Assembly (NCBI GenBank): GCA_002102555.1
Contig: MCFL01000249.1
Span: forward strand, 1-35,335
Reading direction: 5' to 3'
Source of the DNA: Catenaria anguillulae PL171
Taxonomy: Eukaryota; Blastocladiomycota; Blastocladiomycetes; Blastocladiales; Catenariaceae
DNA: 35,335 nucleotides
Shown: positions 18,261 through 26,547 of the stretch, in pieces
Layout of the letters: the number at the start of each line of letters is the position of its first letter
How positions within the stretch are numbered: position 1 is the first letter of the stretch
Made by a program: the position numbers and the translations under genes
Notes under the pieces: model-generated
The model's input: the letters and a program-made list of their open reading frames with translations, nothing else
Told to the model about the DNA's origin: nothing
Database searches by the model: none

Positions 18261-20594
18261 CTTATTTACTTTTGACGGCACCAACACCGGAGAACGCACT
18301 CGTGGCATTCCACAGACTTTCTTGACCAGACCATATCAGCAAAGAATGCACCCGCATGTCGCCAACCCTGCTGCTGCCGCCGTCTCAACGTACATGCTAC
18401 TGCTGCCGGCATTACAACCGCACCGCGCCGCATCATCATGGCCGGCGACCCACGGTTACCTACACCGCCGCCATCGTCGCCGTCAATTGGCGGGTGATCC
18501 ACAAAGCCGCCGCCCTCATGCCAAGTTTGCCAACGACCTCAAAGACTGGTGTGCAACGTACACCAAATCCCAAGTGGACAAGGACGGCGATCGGTATCGC
18601 CCTCAATGTCGCCGTGCCCGCCGTACGGGTCCTCGACCGACCGCACCCACTCCTACCACAACTTTATTCAGTGGACAAGTGGATGAAGAGCACCCGCTCG
18701 GTTGCGTCATTTCGCAAGTTTTTGGCGGGACTCACTGCGTTTCAAGTCCCCGGCCGGCATCATGAGCGCTCGTACGGCCCTCACCCAAGAGGGCTTGTTC
18801 ACCATCTCAGGAACGGCAACACGATTCCTCGCGTAACTGGAAATGTCCTCGAGTACTCTCGCATCAAGGTGTGTTCGCCATTTTTCTCCTGTCTGCATTG
18901 TCCATGTATGTGGTTCTCGCCAGGTCGAGTCTTTTCTCAACTCACTTTGCTCTGGCTTCATAGACCTTAATCAACACGATCCATGATGCGCTCAAGGAGA
19001 AGGCCGTTGAGATCAAGGCCCCAGCGCTTGATGGTTTCCACGAGCTCGAGAGCATCTTCTGTCGCTGTGCCGAGTTCACGAGAAGGTTCCCGACCGCCGT
19101 TGACCGCGTCATGGTGTTCGAGACGTCGGTTCATCTCATGATTGCAGCGTGTTTGCATCGTGAGGAACTCATTGCTCTCAAGGTACGCTTATGGCTGCCG
19201 TCCCTACTATGTGCATACCTGATCTTGTACTAATTTGCTGTTTACGCTCAGGTCAAGGACGTGATCTTTCCTGACCACCCTGACTGGCCCGACGAAATCC
19301 TTCTCGACAGTGACGGCATCCCGCCGTTCATCAAAATCCGCATCGCCAAGTCCAAGACCAACAAGGACCCGGACTACGTGACTGTCACGCGCAATGCCAT
19401 CCCTAGCCAGCAGCATCTCTGCCCCGTACGTGCCGTCATCTTCCACCTCGAATGGTGCTACCGCGAGGCTGGTGTGACGCAGTATGTGAAGGCACACAAC
19501 GAGCTGCCTCTGATTCCCAAATGCCACGGCCACCACCTCACGTACGAGCACTGGAGCAAGGGCGGGTTCTCGAAGCTCTTCTCGGTTCGTCCTCATTTCC
19601 GCATGACGAGTGACCGGCACGTTGGTTGACCAGGCCATACACTGACGAACCCATATTGTGTCATTTCTGTAGGGCATGATGTTGTACATGTTCGGCCCAA
19701 CAACGCAACGACATGGAGCGCGCCCGTGCCTACTTTAAGGCCAAGCCCGACATCTTCACCACCCGCATGGACGACCAAAAGCTTCAACAACTGCGCGCGA
19801 GCGTGATTGCCGGTCGCCACGGGCTAGACATGTTTGAGTTTGGCTACGACCAAGGTGCCGTCCCCACCGCTGCGTTCAAGCCCGTGAGCAAATGCCGCCA
19901 AAAGATGTCGTTGCAGCTGTTTGCCCACGATATTTTGCTTTTCATGCAGGATCTGCGCCGTTGGATGCCGTCGTGGGAGAACAACTATCTCACGGACGCA
20001 GCCCGGCGTGCGCTCGGAGAGTACGGTACCATCTGGACGCGCGAAAACCCCAGCTTTACAACCAATACGCTCCGCCGGGTTCTCGGCTCACTGCACTGCT
20101 CGCTCCGGTTGGGCCACGCACGAGATCCAGAAGTTTGGTCGATGGAAGGGCACGACCAACCGCTATATCGAGCGAGCCAACGACATGCAGCGCGAGTTGG
20201 AGGCGAGCGAGGGCGGGTTCGATCCCTTGAAGCTCAAGTGGGTGTTCAGGAAGCCGCGCGGGGAAAAGGGTGTTGCGGAGGCGATTCACCGCTACTTGGT
20301 CGCGCTCAGGCTCAAGGTCGATTTTTTACGGCGCCTGAATGCGCCGAGGGTGCGCGAGTACAAGCGCGCCGAGGGTGCGCGAGTACAAGCGCGCCGCGGT
20401 TGAGCTGCAGGCCATGCTTCAGACTGGCAACGTGCCCAAGGAGTGTCTCGACGTTTTCGTCAACGCCATGGTTCACCACTTCACGTCACTCGAGCGCGAG
20501 CTCATCCGCGCCAACCTTGTCGTTAAGGAGGGCGGGTCGCTCGTGTTGGACGAGAACCCGGCGCGTGGTGGCGGTGGCCCGCTTGACTTGACAA
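18261..20594. repeat. Inverted repeat, left arm, segment 3
   Basis: Reverse complement of 26548-28854, carrying most of the tyrosine-recombinase gene. The match stops inside coding sequence at GCTTGACTTGACAA. Differences include a 25-bp tandem duplication (20341-20390) found only here and a TTT/TT change near 18318. Confidence 0.93.
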
Positions 20595-21280
20595 TCCGTC
20601 GGCCTCTCTTTCCGCCGGATCCGACGCCCCAGCCAGCCCCATCCGCGGCACCGTCGTCATCGGCACTTGGCGATCACAACTTGGGCAGCAGCGGCGACGG
20701 CCATGACGACCATGAAGGCGCTGGCGCTGGTGCAGAGTCATCAGACACTTCATCTGCGAGCGCTGCGTCACTGGTGTGCCCTCAGCCCGCCGCAGGTTCC
20801 TCAACGGTGTACACGCCGCCCCGCGCCACCGCCGCCGAGGAAACGTCCATGGCCGACACGACGACGGCGCCTGATTCTGTCGAGGTATACGACCGTTTCG
20901 TCCTTGTGCGTGCCCATCAGCCCAACTCGGGTGCTCTGTTTGTGCCGCCCCCGCCTCGCCCAACCTCGACTGCGATTACATCGATTGCTGCTGCCACCGA
21001 CAACACCTCCACCGTCGACATCTCGGCCACGCCGCAAACCTCGGGCATACAAGATGGCCCGCACGTGTCGTCGAATCCGTTGATTCGGGTCAATGGCGGC
21101 ATCGACGGGTTTTTCGACAAACTGCTTCAGCAGGCCGAGGAATCTCCGCTATCGCCATCGTTGGAGTACCATGAGGCGGTCGAGCGAAGCAGGCAACAGC
21201 TGCGCGCGTCCATGTTTCAAACCCTCGGCGTGACGCCGCCAAACAATCCGTTCCCGAGCATCTTGGCTTCCACGCCGTGA
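18300..21280 (+). CDS. Crypton-like tyrosine recombinase gene, left copy
   Basis: A spliced gene. Introns that I can place: 18869-18963 (GTGTGT...CATAG), 19183-19251 (GTACGC...CTCAG), 19585-19672 (GTTCGT...TGTAG). The recombinase core shows box I in ACLHREELIALKVKDV, including the catalytic arginine, and a strand-lysine block (IRIAKSKTNKDPDYVTV) followed by HLCPVRAVIFHLEW. Box II is ARSGWATHEIQKFGRWKGTT with a downstream helix. The frame is not continuous around 19700 and 20090. The C-terminal part (about 20400-21280) has a helical stretch (ELQAMLQTGNVPKECLDVFV) and a long Ser/Pro/Thr-rich tail ending SILASTP. No RT, Gag or terminal repeats are seen, which favours a Crypton-type DNA transposon over DIRS. 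The 5' start is unclear, and element ends are not found. Confidence 0.72.
20341..20390 (+). repeat. 25-bp tandem duplication inside the recombinase gene
   Basis: Two adjacent units, 20341-20365 and 20366-20390 (each begins GCGCCGAGGGTGCGCGAGTA). The right-arm copy has one unit, so the duplication arose after the arms separated. Because 25 is not a multiple of three, it shifts the frame in this copy. Confidence 0.93.
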
Positions 21281-21770
21281 ACCGACCCTCTCGCGCAGAG
21301 CAACCCGCGCGACTTCCATGGCTCCTGCGGCTTCTGCGGCTCCCGCGCCCTCGACCAACGCGGCACGCTTTGCGGCCCAGGAAGATGCGCCGTCGTCGGA
21401 GAGGATGGCGGCGAGGTGATGGCATTGACGTCGAGCGAGGAGGATGACACGACACCGACAAACGCTCGCGTGTCAGGCATGTTGTTGGCGCCTGCGACGG
21501 CGCATTGGGCATTGGAGACAGTGGCGGTGGGATCCTGGACGCATCCATGTCCGGAGAGATTGGAGGAGCAAACGCAAGCGCGGGTGGTTTATCAAGCACC
21601 ATTGCAGCAGCAGAGTCTATCCGTACCTTACTGGGAGGCGGGTCAGCCAGTCAGCTTGCGTCACGCGCCCGGGCAAAGCGTCGGCATAACTCTTCCGCGG
21701 GGGCCGACGAGTTTGGTGGCATGGACGAGATTGGTAGTGTGCTACCAGCGACTTCCCGTCGCAGGTTGGC
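21281..21770 (+). other. Low-complexity coding-like stretch, no identified product
   Basis: Between the recombinase stop and the kinase-like part lie short frames rich in Ala/Gly/Ser (for example GGGILDASMSGEIGGANASA). They may be a disordered part of the next gene. Nothing recognisable. Confidence 0.3.
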
Positions 21771-21774
21771 GTGA

Positions 21775-22466
21775 GTGCGTGATCAGGGGTCATGCTGGCT
21801 GGTCGTTGGCGGTCGAGTGTGGGTCGTGTACGGCGAGCACATCATGGGTGCGGGTCGAGGCCACCGACCACAAGCTCTACGTGCCCGGATTTGCCACGCG
21901 CATGGACACGTGGGGTTTGGGCGCGAACTTGTTTTTCATGGTCTTCGGATGGAATCCATTTTGCAGCATTGATCAGCAGAGCGCGCTTGAGAAATTTGTT
22001 GAGGAGAAAAGAAGGAGTTGGGCGGGGCGGCTGGTTGCTTCAGGCATAGCTGGCGATTGTGCCAAGGTGGACGTTGAGGCGGTTGTTGCTTTAGTGAGTG
22101 ACTCGGCCATGGTCACAGCGCGCGCGGCGTTGCATGCACAAACCGTTGAGGCAAGATCGACACCAATCGCGCCCCGGCAGCCAACGGCAAATCATGGCCA
22201 GGACATCTTTGCTCACGGAAAAGAGGCAAGGGCAAACGTCCAGGTCGGCAACAAGACGGTCAAGGGTGATGCAGCTGCGCTCGTGGACCCGAATGAGCAG
22301 GTCATGTATCAACTTGGCGGACAGCCATCAAGCGCCGTATTGTCACTGCCGACAATCCGCGCAAGGTGATGTGGAATCGTCACAATGGCCCGGTTGATGT
22401 TTTCAAATATTACCCCAATGTGCACGAGTTGATTGCTTCCTTGCTGGTTGTTGACCCAAGGGCTTG
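21775..22466 (+). pseudogene. Protein-kinase-like C-lobe remnant
   Basis: Two pieces in different frames recall the kinase C-lobe. The first, around 21860-21960, reads DHKLYVPGFATRMDTWGLGANLFFMVFGWNPF in two overlapping parts and matches the APE-to-subdomain-IX pattern (D-x-W-x-x-G). The second, around 22385-22465, has NVHELIASLLVVDPRAW, like subdomain XI before the final arginine. No glycine loop, catalytic HRD or DFG is seen upstream. A donor-like GTATGT follows at 22467. It is either a broken host gene or the end of a multi-exon gene whose N-lobe lies outside what I can read. Confidence 0.45.
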
Positions 22467-22629
22467 GTATGTCAAGATTTTTTGTCTTCATTACTGTTGG
22501 CTTGTGAACCGTCGCTGTGCGAATTACTTTTCTGATTTATGATTTTCGGCTGTCGGCGAGCCAGGCACTTGCCATGCCTTTGCTTTTCATCATTCATGAC
22601 GAATTTGGTCCCACATCTTCTTTGCCCGC

Positions 22630-23349
22630 TTGTCGACCGGCAATGCTGCGCCCATTTCTCCGCTCTTGCCAGCAAGCCCATTCTCCACCACGGCCTCCAG
22701 TGTCTCGTCGTCGCCCGCGTCCTCGCCGAATCCAGATTTGCTGGCATTGTCTGAATACCATGTGCTCTCAAACAAGAAACGCAAGCTCCTGGCAGACATT
22801 TGTTGGGTAATGTCTCGAGCAAGGTCGCATTATCTTGTGCATGGTCTCAACGCCTCATGCCCACCGCCCGTCATTGATCTGTCGACCATTGAGGCGCAAC
22901 TGCGCATTCGCAGCTATCCCAGCATTGATTCGTTCATTGCAGACGTGGACGCCATGGCAACCCATTACGCAGCACATCACGGTGCTGCAAGCTCAAACGC
23001 CCAGGAGGCTCAGCATGTGCGACGAATGATCAAAGCCGACTGGCGGTACGTTTTGTCTGGTGTGCCTGTGCCATCAGGTGGATCTGGGACCCCGCCGGCG
23101 CTCAAGCGCCAGCGGCGCAATGCCGGCATGGACGCACCAAAGGGCGTCAAGGGTACGCTCAAGGAGGAAACGTACGTGCCAGTAGCAAATAAGGCCAAGC
23201 GCAGGAAGAAAACCGTTGTCCTTGATGCGTGGGTATGCTGCTGCGTTCGAGTTTGGGTCGCATGTGGCGAGCGCTCGCAGGTGCGGGAAGAGAACCGTTG
23301 TCTGTTTTTGAACTGCCACCGACAATTACACTGTACCGTGGGTGGATGA
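22630..23349 (+). CDS. Bromodomain-like coding exon
   Basis: An open stretch of 239 codons without a clear ATG, so probably an internal or last exon. After a Ser/Pro-rich start, residues about 75-140 resemble the second half of a bromodomain: PPPVIDLSTIEAQLRIRSYP matches the P-M-D-L-S-T-I helix region, and SFIADVDAMATHYAAHH the F-x-x-D-V helix. The acetyl-lysine asparagine is not obvious. A basic tail (KRQRRN, KAKRRKK) follows. It may form one gene with the kinase-like part upstream. Bromodomains bind acetyl-lysine in chromatin; that function is known for the family and not shown here. Confidence 0.5.
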   Translation: MSTGNAAPISPLLPASPFSTTASSVSSSPASSPNPDLLALSEYHVLSNKKRKLLADICWVMSRARSHYLVHGLNASCPPPVIDLSTIEAQLRIRSYPSIDSFIADVDAMATHYAAHHGAASSNAQEAQHVRRMIKADWRYVLSGVPVPSGGSGTPPALKRQRRNAGMDAPKGVKGTLKEETYVPVANKAKRRKKTVVLDAWVCCCVRVWVACGERSQVREENRCLFLNCHRQLHCTVGG

Positions 23350-23453
23350 GACGCAGTTGTCGTTATTTTTTTTTAATAAACTCCCGTTTTATTGTCCTTT
23401 TTGCTGCTCATCAGTGTATCCACACTTGGGCGCGCAATTGAGCCATTTCCTCC
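23350..23453. other. Short AT-richer intergenic stretch
   Basis: It contains AATAAA at about 23375, on the plus strand after the bromodomain-like frame, which could be a polyadenylation signal. It ends at the half-LINE target duplication. Confidence 0.35.
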
Positions 23454-23469
23454 AGGTGTTCGGTCTACT
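23454..23469. repeat. Target-site duplication of half-LINE copy 2, left
   Basis: AGGTGTTCGGTCTACT, 16 bp, is repeated exactly at 24952-24967. Confidence 0.95.
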
Positions 23470-23632
23470 TTTTTTTTTTTTTTTTTTTTTGGACCACATT
23501 ACATGTATTGTTTGAGTCAAATTGGGCGCAGTCCAGGAAGAGGAAAGGAACAAAATGATGGGCACAATACACCTGCAAAGAAATGCAGCAACAGGCACAC
23601 AACACAGGAGGGAGTGGCGGTTGGTAATGGGA

Positions 23633-23664
<32 letters not shown>

Positions 23665-24951
23665 GAGGAGAAGGGACAGGGGGAGGCAGGGAAGACAAAG
23701 AGAGGGAAGGGAGGGGTAAGAAACTTGTCATGTGGGAAGGCAGGGTATGTCAATCACCCCTTACGAGGCACCCCACGCTTCTTCAGCTCAGTAACGTCCC
23801 AGTCCAGACCTTGAATACGATTCTGCGCCCGGTTCAATGAGAGCCAGATCGCTTCAATCTTTTCAAGCAGCAGGGTCTGCACCCTGCTGATCTTGTGCTC
23901 AAGGTCTGGACCAGGCTTCTGGGCATCACCCACAAGCTCTAACTTGGCGTCAAGGGTCTCAAAATCCGCCAACAGCCCCTCGACCGAACCGGCAATGGAC
24001 TCTTGGCGAATGTCAAGCTCCTCAACCTCCTTGGCAACCTTGTCCTGTGCCAGTTTGAGGGCTGCAAGCAGCGCATCTTGCTGGGAACAGAACTTGGCCA
24101 GCTGCTCCTTCATGTCATTGACTTGGCCTGCCAGATAGGCAACCTCCGCGCGCAAATCCTTTTCGACCGAGTCGACCTTGTTGAGAGCTTGCTTGGCAGC
24201 ATCAGCATAGCGGACACCACCAGCACTTGCCGGTGCTGGCGCAGGGAACGAGAAAGAGGGAGGCAAGGTCTTGACTTGAGGGCGTGTAGGGCATGCATTC
24301 CTCAAGTGGTCCAGGGAACCACAAGAGAAACACAACTTGGCAGAACCGGGAAAAAAGCGCAAATCATGACCATTAAGAGCATACTCGCCAAGGCCAATGG
24401 CGGCGTCGGCATCCTCCTTGGACTCGTACCGCCACAAGATGCGGGAGAACGAGCGAGCGCGGCAGTTGTCGACCAGCAGGGCATGGCCCTTGGCAAGCAA
24501 ACCAGGGAGCTGGCGGATCGTGCTGTACGCACAGAGAACCTGCACGTTCTTGGCTTGGTCGGCACGCTGGTTGAGCCACTCCTTGACGTCGGTCATGGCG
24601 TGGATGTACTGACCGCGGAAAAAAGTTGAGGGCTTGTTGATGGCCGAGGCCAAATCGTCTTGGCTTTTGTATGACACTTGCAGAAACTTGATTCCAGCGA
24701 CAGTACGCTGCCTGAGGAGCGCATCGACATTGTAGTGTGACTTGAGCCGGGCAACAGTGGCCTGCGGATCGACAGAGAAAGGGACGGGCCCTACCCAACC
24801 AGTGATCGCTGATGCCTGGGCATCAACAATTATGGGGTCGGTCATGGCAGGCGAGCAGACGGCGCTTGATTTAGGGTGCAGGCAAGGTGCTCAATGTATT
24901 GCTTGGAGTTTTTGGAAGAATTACATTCATAGATTTGCCTCTTTCCTTTTT
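23470..24951 (-). mobile_element. Half-LINE copy 2: ORF1-only, poly(A)-tailed retroelement
   Basis: 1482 bp on the minus strand with a tail of about 21-22 A (T-run 23469-23490) and a 16-bp target duplication. It matches copy 1 almost base for base; the G-run in the 3' UTR is 11 instead of 10. Its 5' end has 12 extra bases (read AAAAAGGAAAGA on the minus strand), so it is the longer of the two. Different flanks and different duplications show two independent insertions rather than one duplicated locus. Confidence 0.95.
23754..24845 (-). CDS. Half-LINE ORF1 protein, copy 2
   Basis: 363 residues, identical to the protein at 7385-8476: an RRM-like N-terminal half, CX2CX4HX4C zinc knuckle, coiled coil and basic C-terminus. 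The start ATG follows a short leader of about 106 nt. The identity of two independently inserted copies suggests that both are young and descend from the same active source. Confidence 0.94.
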   Translation of the reverse strand: MTDPIIVDAQASAITGWVGPVPFSVDPQATVARLKSHYNVDALLRQRTVAGIKFLQVSYKSQDDLASAINKPSTFFRGQYIHAMTDVKEWLNQRADQAKNVQVLCAYSTIRQLPGLLAKGHALLVDNCRARSFSRILWRYESKEDADAAIGLGEYALNGHDLRFFPGSAKLCFSCGSLDHLRNACPTRPQVKTLPPSFSFPAPAPASAGGVRYADAAKQALNKVDSVEKDLRAEVAYLAGQVNDMKEQLAKFCSQQDALLAALKLAQDKVAKEVEELDIRQESIAGSVEGLLADFETLDAKLELVGDAQKPGPDLEHKISRVQTLLLEKIEAIWLSLNRAQNRIQGLDWDVTELKKRGVPRKG

Positions 24952-24967
24952 AGGTGTTCGGTCTACT
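24952..24967. repeat. Target-site duplication of half-LINE copy 2, right
   Basis: Second AGGTGTTCGGTCTACT; the pre-insertion site continues into AATGCTCAGTTCGC. Confidence 0.95.
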
Positions 24968-26320
24968 AATGCTCAGTTCGCTGAGCATTTTGGATACTGT
25001 CCGTCAGTTTGGGAACATGCACCTCCGACGCAGCATGAGAATCGACTCCTTGGCATTAGACACTTTGTTGAGCCATCGGCCCCATGCATGTGGACACTGC
25101 CGGCTTCGAGCCCGCCCATTCGTCCATTACATTATTGTTGATGCGAGTGGGTGGGACGGATATGTTCGCGCAGGGTTTCACTATTTAGAATTAGCTGAAT
25201 AGTCGATTGTACCAGAGTAGCTAAGAGGATGTACACTCACGATGATTCAAATGTAAAAACAAATGTGAAAAAAGGACCGTGTCATCATGCTTTCTTGCGA
25301 TTGACATCGCACGTACGCATTCACAGGTCGCTGTACGAAGGAGATACAACTTGACTCGTTTCCTTCGGCGGCTACTGAGCCTCGACTTCCGTAGCCAATG
25401 TACCGAAGAGTATTCCGGCACCATTTCGACAGATATCTTCGAATTACACCTCTGTGGATTGTGTTGGCCCTTTGACTCGCGTCTGTTGTCTTGCTTGCTT
25501 AACCATCTTCGCAGCAGCAGCCCCATGAGTATATTTCTTTCATTCTCCTGGCAGCAACTTGGATTATTTGCATGTGACATGGACTTCACGTCATCTACGA
25601 CAAAGTGCATTGGACTGGACGTTTAGAACTGTTTAATCCGAGCGCTTGCTTTCCTGCCTGCAAACGAGAATTTCTTAGGTCAGTCACCAATACATACGAC
25701 ACGTGTGTACATCCGCGCTCGCAGGGTAAAAACCTCAGCAGGCTGCACGGCAATGTTTGACTGGGAGGGAAACCTGCATGAATCCAACGACGCTGACTCA
25801 CGCGTGCGTTTTGACCCAGACGAACCCATAACACTTCATCATCGTACTGAAGAATGTTCGCCCATCATATTTGCGGGATATCTTCTGGTTTATACCTCCG
25901 AAAACCAATGTCAATCGTGGATCAAGTTGTCTGCACTTGTTCTCGCGTCTTGACGAGAGAGGAGGCAACCTTGTCGATTTTCATTCTCCTGGCTGCAACT
26001 TAAGGGATCGCTTGAGTGTATGCGACATGGTCTTCATGTCATCTATGACATAATACATTACACTACACATTTAGAAACTGTTGTTAGATAAAGAACACCT
26101 CTCAACGACACTGCGTGCCTGGCGTCGGTTGGATTACCTTCCTCAGTCGGCATGGTATTCCATGAAGGTAGAAACCAAGCCTCGCATGTCCACATACAGA
26201 GGAATACGACCAAAGATTATTCTTCAAGAAAACATACACGAAAAAAGCAGGAGCAAACGAAGAAAGCAACACCACTCAATGGAAACTTGCACCGACAAAC
26301 AAATGTGCACAATGACATGC
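24968..26320. other. Unassigned stretch without a supported gene
   Basis: Only short frames are present, none with a recognisable motif. The one clear structure is a diverged tandem duplication at about 25180-26081, annotated separately. Confidence 0.5.
25180..26081. repeat. Diverged tandem duplication, ~450-bp unit
   Basis: The clearest shared parts are ATTCTCCTGGC(A/T)GCAACTT at about 25541 and 25984, then GACATGG-CTTCA-GTCATCTA-GACA and TTTAGAA-CTG at 25578-25630 and 26022-26080. Earlier parts align more weakly (GTACCGAAGAGTATTC against GTACTGAAGAATGTTC). Spacing is about 445 bp. There is no coding signal, and the divergence makes it older than the inverted repeat. Confidence 0.55.
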
Positions 26321-26506
26321 TCACACCGTAGCATTCTGATCCCAAAACCGAATGCCGTTGACATAGCGTTCGTTGACAATGGTGAAGACCTTGTAGGTGC
26401 GTTTGAGGTGTGCAAGGGCCGGTTCTTGGTGGACAGAGTAGGGCATCGGCCCCACCCCAGCCACGATCGGCGATGCCGAGGCATCAACATCCATGGGGTC
26501 AGGCAT
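26321..26506 (-). pseudogene. Diverged half-LINE ORF1, first 61 codons only
   Basis: It starts MPDPMDVDASASPIVAG and aligns without gaps to the half-LINE protein start (MTDPIIVDAQASAITGW), sharing VDA, VGP, SV, LK and GI at matching positions; by eye a little over one third of residues agree. The bases before the ATG (CAAGCGCC) also match. A stop follows after 61 codons, and no later part of the protein is present. LINE copies usually lose the 5' end, so keeping only the 5' part points to breakage by recombination. It belongs to a related but older family member. Confidence 0.7.
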
Positions 26507-26547
26507 GGCGCTTGCTATTGTGGGGGCGGATGAAAGGTGCGGTAGGC

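Noticed and set aside
18300-21280. DIRS-type retrotransposon
   Set aside because: No reverse transcriptase, RNase H, Gag or split repeats accompany the recombinase.
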